Both the position numbers and the translations under genes were made by a program. The notes beneath the pieces are model-generated. The model saw only the letters and a program-made list of their open reading frames with translations. It made no database searches and had not been told where the DNA came from. A stretch of DNA of 64,000 nt, from NCBI RefSeq assembly GCF_019703515.2, contig NC_059346.1, positions 56,680,001 through 56,744,000 of the forward strand. Direction: 5' to 3'. Origin of the DNA: Myxocyprinus asiaticus. Taxonomy: Eukaryota > Chordata > Actinopteri > Cypriniformes > Catostomidae. Positions 11,645 to 20,522 of the stretch are shown piece after piece (the stretch's first letter is position 1; every line of letters begins with the position of its first letter).

Positions 11645-11764
11645 TGACATTTGTACGTCAGATGGTATCAGTTTTTTGGTATTGGAGCATTTTTACGAGC
11701 ACGAGATACCAAAAAATGCTCAGATACCAAAAATCGATACCATCTGACATACGAATGTCATTTT
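11645..11764. repeat. Long imperfect hairpin (~50-bp arms)
   Basis: The left arm begins AATGACATTTGTACGTCAGA and the right arm is its inverted near-copy ending at AATGTCATT. Both contain the block GATGGTATC and the block GAGCATTTTT, with a ~17-base loop. Likely a collapsed palindromic MITE. Confidence 0.6.
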
Positions 11765-11825
11765 GTAAACATTCATTGCACTAATTAAAATTACATGAGC
11801 AAATAAATGGGCAAGGATTCAGAGA

Positions 11826-12424
11826 AAAATCGGCAGCTGGCAGCAATCAATGGCAGCTGGAATTACCTGCCAAAGTAACCGGAAGTGGGAGAGGCTTGTC
11901 GTTGGAGCAGCCAACCACTCGCTTGCTTGATGGGAAGTAGCTTCTTCCTCCTCCATAATAAAAGCACTAATGTTATATTTACCTGTTGTCTAAATGAGGG
12001 AGGACAGAATTTTTTTGTCCTTAGACATTTATTTAATTTTAATATTTTATTGCTGTACACAAACATTTCAAGTTCAGTTTCACATTTTGTAGAGCAGTTG
12101 TAATTTCAAATGATCTAATTCAGAATACAATACTTGGAATAATAACGACAATGCTAACAATACTTAATTGAATCTTTGTACATACGATTAAAGACATATA
12201 TTATAATTCTTTTAAAATACGAACTCAACTGCTAATATTGAGAAATTTTGTTTACTGTTGTCATTTGCCTCTGTTTACTGTTGTCATTTGTTATTCATTT
12301 ATCGATTGGCTGCTGTGTCTTTTTGGATGCTAATGACTGGTGGCTGCCAGCAGCAGGTTCCTCCTACTCTTCCGAAAGACATCGGCAAGCACTTCCTGCT
12401 GCCAGCTGCCCTTTTTTCACTTCA
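11826..12424. repeat. Inverted-repeat bounded segment
   Basis: GGCAGCTGGCAGCA occurs near the left edge (about 11832) and inverted near the right edge (about 12400-12415). Further matches follow on the inner side. About 600 bp, no coding. Probably a non-autonomous DNA transposon. Target duplication not resolved. Confidence 0.4.
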
Positions 12425-12931
12425 TAAAAAAAAATAAATGCAGAAAAAAAAAATCAATAAATTATTGAGGGAAGAAATGAAAGAAGTCATATTAAGTGAA
12501 CAATAAAGAAGAGTAAAATAAACATGAAAAATAAAACTAAATGTGCCAATAAAACTAATACTGAACAGAGGTTAAGTATTAAAGACACAAACACAAAGCA
12601 GATCAATGGCAAAGATGTACTGTGCTGTTAGTATGCAACAGTCTTTGCACACTTGACAACAAAAGAAAAGAACATTCTGAAGACACATTTGTTTCTGCTC
12701 ATCTGGGTAATCTGAGTCGTCTGTGAAGCCTGTGAGAGGCATGTTGGGTGAGCGAAGGGTGGCAGAGGGCATGAGGCTGTGCAGTCAAACATGACAGATG
12801 GCCTCTCTGGAGTAACCTATGTCCCCGACTTCACCAGAGGACACAATCTAACTGCCCATTCCTTTTACTCTCTGCCTCTCCCCATTCATACTTCTTACCA
12901 AACCAGCTAATCTACAGCATACAGGTTACTC

Positions 12932-13100
12932 AAAGGGACAGTTCACTCAAAAATTAAAATTCTGTCATCATTTATTCACCCTCATGTTGCTCCAACATCC
13001 ATATGAGTTTCTTTCTTCTGTGAAACACAAAATGGCAGAATGTTCACTTTTCTCTTTTCAATACAATTAAAGCGGACATGGACCAGTGGCTGCCAAGCTC
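12932..13100 (+). repeat. Fragment of TTAA-type 'GTTCACCC' repeat, left arm
   Basis: Starts AAAGGGACAGTTCACTC and continues with TTCTGTCATCATTTATTCACC, the left arm of the family seen whole at 16038-16491. The right arm is not found nearby. Confidence 0.65.
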
Positions 13101-13326
13101 CAAAAAGGACTAAAAAGCACCAAAAAGTTTGAAAGCATTCCAAGTCTTCTGAAGACATATGACAGATTTGTGTGAGAAACAGTCAGAAATTTGAAATTTA
13201 ATTTGTTATTCACTGAAAACCTCTTGCATGGCACTCAAACCTCAAACGCGCTTGCATTTAAAAACATTCAAATGCATCCCTATAAGTCACAAGATGCTTG
13301 AAAATCAGTGAGGCTGTATGTTATTA

Positions 13327-13716
13327 GCTGCGTTTCCACTATCGGGCCAAATGAGGGTGTGCTAATGTGTGCCAGGGCCAGTTAGGTTCCCACTGTCACT
13401 TCCTGAGCTTCATCGTGCCTCCTCGGGGCTTCCTCTGGGCCTAAAGCCAAGTACCAATTACCCTTGAGCCAAAGAAGGCTAACTAGGGATAGAGGCGGGG
13501 TCTATGCCATAGGCATAGCTTTCCATCATGCAAAGACCAAAATAAGCAAACAAACGGCAGCTTTAATCTCCATGTTCATTCTAAGGCTAGCTAGTCTCCA
13601 GAGTCTGATACCTCAACTTGAGCTTCCCTCTTGTGAATAAAATGGGCGAGGTGTGTGGCATTACCACCAGGGCGGCATATTAAGTGCAGGCAATGGCCCA
13701 ATAGTGGAAACGTGGC
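13327..13716. mobile_element. Non-autonomous DNA transposon, ~24-bp TIRs
   Basis: The left end GCTGCGTTTCCACTATCGGG and the right end (reading inward on the minus strand GCCACGTTTCCACTATTGGG) are inverted copies with three mismatches in 20. TTA on the left and TAA on the right would fit a mutated 3-bp duplication as made by PIF/Harbinger elements, but this is not certain. 390 bp, no transposase. Confidence 0.65.
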
Positions 13717-13870
13717 TAATGATATCATTGATATTATTAATTAATATCAGTGATATGTGTTGAGGTGCCATATTGGAATATCAAATGAAATCTTAAAGCT
13801 GTGGTAGAGGGTAAGATTTATGTACTCCTTTTATGATACGTTTGGCTAAATTAAAGCAATGTTATTACAG

Positions 13871-14279
13871 TTAAATGTGCTGTAAGCGTTTTTTTCATGG
13901 AAAAGTTTGCAAAACATTTTCCTACTCCCTTTATAAGATATTAATGAATTAAGTGTCATGAGATATCTCACCGGTCTCTGTGACAGCTGTAGACTTTGTA
14001 AACAGCAAAAAATTTGTCTGCAAATCGTGGACATTGACACTTTTCACCTGTCAATCATTTTGCTCGTACTCTATGATTCATACTGTTTGTCAGTTTAGGG
14101 CGCTATTGTGGCACTGTTGAATTTGACAGTCACAGGAACAAACAATGCCCCTCTTTTGCTCGGTTTTGGTCTCAAAATTATCTTTGGGGGCAGAGTTTTG
14201 GAATGAGGGGGCATGGCTAATTCAGTGGATCAGTCACGTGAATGTTTCAGAATGATAAAATCGCTTACAGCACCTTTAA
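13871..14279. mobile_element. TTAA-flanked MITE
   Basis: TTAA at 13871-13874 and 14276-14279 flank ends reading (A)TGTGCTGTAAGCG and AGGTGCTGTAAGCG inward. The 12-14-bp inverted repeats plus TTAA give a piggyBac-type non-autonomous element of 409 bp. No coding capacity: the 64-codon ORF inside is incidental. Confidence 0.7.
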
Positions 14280-14883
14280 CTAACGCTAAAATGAAAACGA
14301 AACGTAAAAAAAAAAAAATATATTTTTAACTTTACATTTAAGTAATTGTAAAAACTGAAACTCTTGCAAAGACCCATTGTTTTGACCTATTAGGTCTACA
14401 CAGAACAGAATGAAAACCTTATAATGTGAAATAAGATTAAATGCATTAACTGCATAAAAATAACATGTTAAACATATTTAAAGTCTCAGTTAAGTAGCCC
14501 TTTAAAATACTGTACCTAAAAATAAAATACAAATATATACCAAAAAACTAAACTAAAGCGAACATCGTAAACAAGTGAATACCTAAAGCAAAGCGAAAAA
14601 CAGCTAAATAAAAAATTTGAAACTATGATAACCTTGTATGAAAGGAAGTCCCACCTTTCAATTTCAGTTCCCATTCAACTAGATTGGAGCTGTAGTTGCA
14701 TGACTAGAAGTAGCTGCTGCCCAGGGGACATTACCCAGATGGCCATCGAGTGAACCAACAGGCATAAAAATTACTTTGGTTATGGTTGCCACAGAGGTCA
14801 AATGGACTTTGGTAAAGGGAAAGGAGAGAATTAAAGGGAAATACAGGATTTGTTATGGTAGTCTCCCCTTTTGTCTCTTTTGC

Positions 14884-14920
<37 letters not shown>

Positions 14921-15349
14921 GATTGTCCCAGAAAAAGGGAGAGGTCACTGGCCAAGCATTTGACATTTTCCCCATCTCTCTGTCTCTTGTCCTCCATTTG
15001 TCTCTGTCTCGCCATGCTCCCTCCTTTTCCATCTTCCATCCATTCATTCAACCTTTTTTTTCCCCTTTTTTTAGCCTCTTTGTCCTTCATTTGACTCTCA
15101 TAAATCAATCAATCAATCCCTTTTTCATTTTTATGCCACAACTGTAAGCGTGGCTGGATTGCCTGCAGCCGTATTCAAGGATGAAAAAAGAAGAATAAGA
15201 GAGAGAGAGAGAAAGGCCAGGACACAGAATATTACTCACCTTGCAAACCTTATTAAAGGGTGATTGAATTTTAATGTACAGTATTATTTCATTTGATTAG
15301 TGCATTTCAAAGCAGCCAATTATATGTAGAAAAGTAGCATAAAGAGGGA
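14280..15349. other. Non-coding, with CT and GA microsatellites
   Basis: A (CT)n run at 14889-14916 sits in a pyrimidine-rich stretch to ~15080, and a (GA)n run lies at 15198-15212. The overlapping ORFs on both strands are products of this low complexity. No gene seen. Confidence 0.6.
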
Positions 15350-15636
15350 CAAAATAGGAGACTTTTGGGTGGTTTACGAGGACATTTTTTTAGGTTACAA
15401 ACTGGTAATTACAAGGGTATTATGCTATAAATGTGGTTTCTGAGGACATTTCTTGTGTCCCCATAATTCAAATCGCTTAAAAAACATACTAAACTATGTT
15501 TTTGGAAAATGTAAAAATGCAAGTTTTTTGTGAGGGTTAGGTTTAGGGGTAGGATTAGGGGATAGAATCTATAGTTCGTATAGTATAAAAATCACTATGT
15601 CTATGGAGAGTCCTCATAAGGATAGCCACACCAACA

Positions 15637-15694
<58 letters not shown>
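15350..15694. repeat. Dispersed fish repeat ending in (GT)n
   Basis: Contains TTTCTTGTGTCCCCATAATT, GTGAGGGTTAGGTTTAGGGG and AGTCCTCATAAGGATAGCC, then a (GT)n tract at about 15641-15694. This combination (tctt-gtccccat, ggttaggtttaggggtagg, cctcataaggatag, gtgtgtgt) recurs in fish genomes as a dispersed unit, as I recall. Boundaries approximate. Confidence 0.5.
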
Positions 15695-15695
<1 letters not shown>

Positions 15696-15869
15696 TTGTG
15701 TGATTTTTGGTCTATAATGGGGTCAAAATTATTTTGAGGTGATGTTCGAACAAAATAGCATGAAAAAAATCAGTAACCGCTGCCACATCCTGGGTTTGGA
15801 CGTCCTTTTATTAATTTTTGTCTTATCCACTGCCATTGTATAGGAAAGACGGCCCGGGATGATAATTAT

Positions 15870-15985
15870 TTTTTCCTTTTGTGTTCCGCAAAAGAAAGAA
15901 AGTCAAACTGGTTTAAAAAAATGACACGAGAGTGAGTAAATTATGTCAGAATTTTCATTTTTTGGTAAACTTAACTAAACTTTTT
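15870..15985 (-). repeat. Fragment of TTAA-type 'GTTCACCC' repeat, one end
   Basis: AAAGAAAGAAAGTCA then GAGTGAGTAAATTATG and CAGAATTTTCATTTTTTGG match the right arm of the family. It lies only ~50 bases left of a complete copy. Confidence 0.6.
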
Positions 15986-16037
15986 CATTCTACTCTGAGT
16001 GATTTCTAAAGCCTAGCCAGAACCTTCAGAGCTGGTC

Positions 16038-16491
16038 TTAAAGGGATAGTTCACCCAAAAATTAAAATTATCTCATCATTTACCTCATGTCATCCCAGAT
16101 GTGTATGGCTTTCTTCTACTGAACACAAATATTTTTTTTTTTTTTTTGAATATTTCTGCTCTGTAGGTCCATACAATGCAAGTGAATGATGAACAGACCT
16201 GTGAAGCTCCAAAAATCACATAAAGGCAGCATAAAAGTAATCCATAAGACTCCAGTGGCTAAATCCATGTCTTCAGAAGCAATATGATAGGTGTGGTTGA
16301 GAAACAGATCAATATTTAAGTCAATTTTTACTATGAATCTCCACTTCCACTTTCACAATATGAAAGAAAGTGAAAGTGGAGATTTATAGTAAAAAAGGAC
16401 TTAAATATGGATCTGTTATATCCATCTGGGATGGCATAAGGGTGAGTAAATGATAAAATAATTTACATTTTTGGGTCAACTATCTCTTTAA
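16038..16491. mobile_element. Complete TTAA-flanked MITE, 'GGGATAGTTCACCC' family
   Basis: TTAA at 16038-16041 and 16488-16491 flank inverted ends: AGGGATAGTTCACCCAAAAA on the left and AGAGATAGTTGACCCAAAAA on the right read inward. The centre has a second hairpin around 16336-16385 (TCTCCACTTCCACTTTC and its inverse). 454 bp, no coding. This is the reference copy for the fragments listed elsewhere. The family is very common in cyprinid DNA. Confidence 0.8.
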
Positions 16492-17449
16492 CTGATCGGA
16501 GCACGCACACACACATACACAAATGTCCCTTATGGAGCACCTGTTTATCAATAAATGATGGAGAAAGACTTTATAGGTAATTTATCTGTAAATCAAACCC
16601 AGCAAACTGATCTCACTTTGAATTTGGCAAAAGGTATAGGTCAAAAGTTCGATCTGTGCTTAGCGAAACTCGAACCACTGCTCCCAGTGCCGTAGCTTTG
16701 TGAAAGTGTTTTTGAATGTATTGGCATGTTGTAGCTCTAGTTTCTGAGTGAAATGTCCACAGAGGGGCGCCAAAGGCAAGCTGTAAAACAAGTAGTTATA
16801 AATGTTGTAATACAGTCCCAGAAATGCATTTTTTATTATTTTTTTTTCAGTCTTAGAGGGAAAAATGGAACCGCCGAATCAGGCTTGTCATTGATTATGT
16901 GAATGCAGTTTCTTCCTAGTTAAATGTGGGATGAGAACCTGGGTCTCTGATGCTGCTGACGCAAAGTGCTATCAGTCGCAACACATGTCAGATGGGAGAT
17001 GGTAATTGTCAGTAACTCTGCAGAATGGGGTAGATGTCATGGTACTGGAACATTCGGTAGCAACATGTCAGCTTCCTGTGTTACCGTGTTGAATCCAGAT
17101 GGTACTTTTATGAAAAGTAAAGTCATTTGCATTCTTTGAATGCATTAGCATTTCTTTATTTGTAACAATTGAAACATCACATCATTATTGCACATTTAGC
17201 ATTGAGTTCTGTGTTTGCATTTCCTGTTTTTTTATGCAAACTGAAAAAAGGTGAATAAATTTTTGTGCGACTGATGTGGCAGGAATTTACACTAAGAGTG
17301 TCAACCACACAAATTCATGAAACTAATAAATACACATTTGCATATTATAATATGGCATATTATTTCGTTTTCATGGAACTGATGTGTTAACAACGTTTTT
17401 TTATTTTATTTTTTTTATTATTACATACAAATATTTTAATCGCTTGTTT
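16492..17449. other. Non-coding, no feature recognised
   Basis: Includes a short CA run at 16505-16517 and T-rich stretches. No coherent ORF or inverted repeat was recognised. Confidence 0.5.
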
Positions 17450-17537
17450 TCCGCAGAAGAAAGAAATACGAGTTTGAGATGGCATGAGGGTGAGTAAATG
17501 ATGAGAGAATTATCATATTACATTTACCTATCCCTTT
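17450..17537 (-). repeat. Fragment of TTAA-type 'GTTCACCC' repeat, one end
   Basis: CAGAAGAAAGAAATACG, GGCATGAGGGTGAGTAAATG and a terminal TATCCCTTTAA match the right arm of the family, including the TTAA edge. Confidence 0.65.
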
Positions 17538-18302
17538 AATTGCAGAAAATTATGGAGAAGAAGCAGAAGACAAACAGAATGCTTGAGGAATATCATGCAA
17601 TGCTGCTTTTCAAGCAATGTAAATACAGGAAAATCTGTCTAATCTCTCATCTCGGTCACAGAAACACTGTAACACAACACACACACACAGAGACACACAG
17701 ACACACACATGCTCCATGCCACACAGACATAATCTTAACTCCACACAAACAATCTCTCCTTTCTAAACCCTATCAATGTTTTTTGCACTGCTGTGATTTA
17801 GTATTGACCCTCTGTCTCATGTGTAAAACACACACACACACACACACACACACTCTTACACATTCTTTGATTTAGCGTTGATCTCCCTTTCGCTGGCGCA
17901 CACGAGCCATTAATTACACGAACCAGTGCCTTAATCCTCCATCTATTCTTACATGGACACAGCTGTCTGGACATCGCTGCAGATGGAATAAATCAATCGA
18001 AATCACACAAACACTCCCCCCCAACTCTCTCTCTCTCACCCCAGAGTCGTCCTTTTTAATGTTTCCCATCTTTCTAATTGACCTCTCATCCCCTCTCCCG
18101 GGCACCTCACTTCCTGTTTCTAAAACTGCACTCTCTTGCTCTGTCTGAAAACCTAGTGAGTTGCCAATGTAGGCAGCATTTGAAGGATTCATAGGTGAAC
18201 TCTTGATGTGAAGGCCATTCTAAAAGGCAGGCCAGCAATAATCGTGTCGCCTAAGATACAGTCAAGATGGTGGACAAAGCGAAATGTTAAATAATGTTCC
18301 CT
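17538..18302. other. Non-coding, CA microsatellites
   Basis: (CA)-rich runs at 17678-17710 and 17827-17852 produce the apparent 111-codon ORF. No gene recognised up to the start of the DIRS element. Confidence 0.55.
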
Positions 18303-18443
18303 ATCTGTCACTCACTCAATGTTGTGTCAATGTAGTGACACTAGGGGTCACACTTGGGATCCCCAGACACCTCTGCTTTTTTTAAAAAAAGCCAATGGGA
18401 ATCAGCGAGTGGAATTTGCATGCCACTCCCCCGGACATTCAGG

Positions 18444-18450
18444 TATAAAA
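18444..18450 (+). promoter_or_regulatory. TATA box of DIRS element
   Basis: GGTATAAAAGGAGC lies ~140 bases inside the element and ~245 bases upstream of the gag-like ATG, in a place that would drive the internal transcript. Inferred from sequence and position only. Confidence 0.5.
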
Positions 18451-18694
18451 GGAGCTGGTATGCAACCACTCATTCATATTTTCTCTTCGGAGCCGAGTAG
18501 TTCTATTAATTGAAGCTGAATTCATCCGCGAAGTTCATTCACCTCATCTGCTGGATTCTACGGCGCATTTCAGCGGCTTCTCCCCCTCTGCACCCGTGGA
18601 GTGCAGAGAACACCCCTGGGGGCTTCGGCAGAAACAACTAAAAGAGTATATTTTCTTTCTAAAAGAGCGGCACACACAGAATATCTTTTTAAAG

Positions 18695-19440
18695 ATGCCT
18701 TTTCGTCTGTGTGTTATTCCTGGTTGCGGTCGATATTTCTCCGCTTCTGATGGCCACGATCACTGTCTTACGTGTCTGGGCTTCTGCGGAGACATCGTTC
18801 GTGGATGTGTCTTGTCCTCACTGCGAGAACATGACCATGGCAATGTTGCGGTCGTGGCTTGTCTTCGTAAGAAAGCAAGCCACCCCAGCAGCTCCCCGCC
18901 TCAGTCCTTCTACCTACGGGTATGAGGCCGTGCCGGTTAGCACTGTGGGCGATTTGGGGACCTCAATGGGTCCACCTCCGCCGTGTATCCCCCCACGGAC
19001 CTCCCATTCCCCAGCACCACTCCATCCCCCAGTGGAGGGCTGGGAGGAGAATCTTTTGTTTCATTTTCATTTAATTTTGCCGCATGTCCAAGAGGCTGAG
19101 GTACCTAAAAATTCAACAAAAGAGCAGTTTTCTTGTTCTCTGGGTCACATGTTCGGTGCGCACAGCCTTCATCACGACCACCATCCACCGTCCCATCTTT
19201 GCAGGTATGGTGCTCCAGCGGCGGTCCCCCCGCCCCTGTGCACCCAGCTGTTGCACAAACACGCCCACACGGGATTGGGTCCGGTGGACTACGGGGACGA
19301 GGCTCCTCCTCCCCCCTCCACGGCCAATATTATGGTGGGCAGCAGGAGCCAGGTAAGTGCTTTGATGTCCCTGGACTCAGCATGGCCACGGGGCTCGAAT
19401 CCCCTCGACATGGTACCTCGAGCTCCGCCCTGCCGCGAGG
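18695..19440 (+). pseudogene. DIRS gag-like protein, frameshifted
   Basis: From ATG at 18695 the frame reads MPFRLCVIPGCGRYFSASDG, with paired cysteines and His (CVIPGC, HDHCLTCLGF) resembling a zinc-binding fold at the N-terminus of DIRS ORF1. Near 18790 coding continues in another frame with VSCPHCENMTMAMLRSW, giving a further Cys pair. A Pro-rich segment follows, with several frames open. One frameshift at ~18790 and further breaks near 19130 disable it. The start is chosen on the Cys motif. The upstream in-frame ATG at 18596 would add residues that look like leader. Confidence 0.6.
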
Positions 19441-20090
19441 CCCCACCTGCCGGTACGTGATCATTCCCTTGGTCCCCCTCGCCCGGAGTTTGGACGTGTG
19501 GCTCACGCTTTCCAAACCATCGCGGTTGCTGACCCGGACCATCCGACTCAGCTACGTGATTCAGTTTGCCAAGCGCCTGCTCAGATTCAACGCCGCTACC
19601 TTGCGTGCAGAGATCGCTACCCTTCTGCGCAAGGGCGCGATAGAGCCTGTCCCTCCAGCCGAGATGAAGAAAGGGTTCTACAGCCCTTAGTTCATCCTAC
19701 CGAAGAAAGGCGGTGGGTTGCGACCAATGCTGGACCTGCGAGTACTGAACCGGGCTTTGCACAGACTCCCGTTCAAGATGCTGATGCAGAAACGCATCCT
19801 AGCGAGCGTCCGGCATCAAGATTGGTTTGCGGCGGTAGACTTGAAGGACGCAAACTTTCACGTCTCGGTCTTACCTCGACACAGACCCTAGGCGTACCTG
19901 CGTGCACAGTCGGTGCTGAACTGTCTGAAGGCGTTCAGACGGAGAACAGCGGTTCCACTGAAACTTTTTCGGAGGCTTCTGGGGCATATGGCATCCTCAG
20001 CGGCGGCCACACCACTCGGGTTGATACATATGAGACCGCTTCAGCACTGGCTTCAGACTCGAGTCCCGAGATGGGCATGGCACTGCGGGA
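19440..20090 (+). pseudogene. DIRS reverse transcriptase, active-site segment deleted
   Basis: Reads AEIATLLRKGAIEPVPP, then GFYSP, a TAG stop (19688-19690), FILPKKGGGLRPMLDLRVLN, and VDLKDANFHVSV, the N-terminal fingers/palm motifs including the first catalytic Asp region (VDLKDA). After LPRHRP there is a stop at 19889-19891, and coding resumes in a different frame with AQSVLNCLK and RTAVPLKLFRRLLGHM, which belong to the connection region. The YxDD segment that should lie between them is missing, so this copy has lost RT activity by deletion as well as by stops. Confidence 0.75.
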
Positions 20091-20191
20091 CACATCGTGT
20101 GGCCATCACGCCGATCTGTCATCGCCTCTTCAGCCCTTGGACCAACCTTGCATTTCTACGGGCAGGGGTTCCCCTAGAGCAGGTCTCAAGG

Positions 20192-20522
20192 CACATCGTG
20201 GTTACAACAGACGCCTCCAAGACGGGCTGGGGCGCCGTATGCAATGGGCACACAGCCGGCAGCTCCTGGACTGGCCCGCAGCTGTGTTGGCACATCAACT
20301 GCCTAGAGTTGTTAGCAGTACTACTCGCCCAGTGGAGGTTTCGGCCGTTGATCCAGGGCAAGCACATGTTGGTCCAGACGGACCACACAGCATCAGTAGC
20401 ATACATCAACCACCAAGGCGGTCTACGCTCCCACTGCATGTCACAACTCGCCCACCATCTCCTCCTCTGGAGTCAGCAGTGCCTCAAGTTGCTACGAGCC
20501 ACTCACATCCCGGGCGACCTCA
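20192..20522 (+). pseudogene. DIRS RNase H domain
   Basis: In one open frame (part of 19913-20905) the sequence reads HIVVTTDASKTGWGAVC, then NCLELLAVLLAQWRF, QTDHTASVAYINHQGG and HIPGDLN. TDAS, ELLA and QTD supply the acidic residues typical of the RNase H fold in DIRS and related elements. It degrades the RNA strand during reverse transcription. This domain looks uninterrupted, although its neighbours are broken. Confidence 0.75.

Noticed and set aside
15530..15560. Telomere-like GGTTAGGTTTAGGGG
   Set aside because: Single degenerate words within a dispersed repeat, not a TTAGGG array.
16336..16390. Hairpin as a possible microRNA
   Set aside because: It is the internal palindrome of the common TTAA-flanked MITE 16038-16491.
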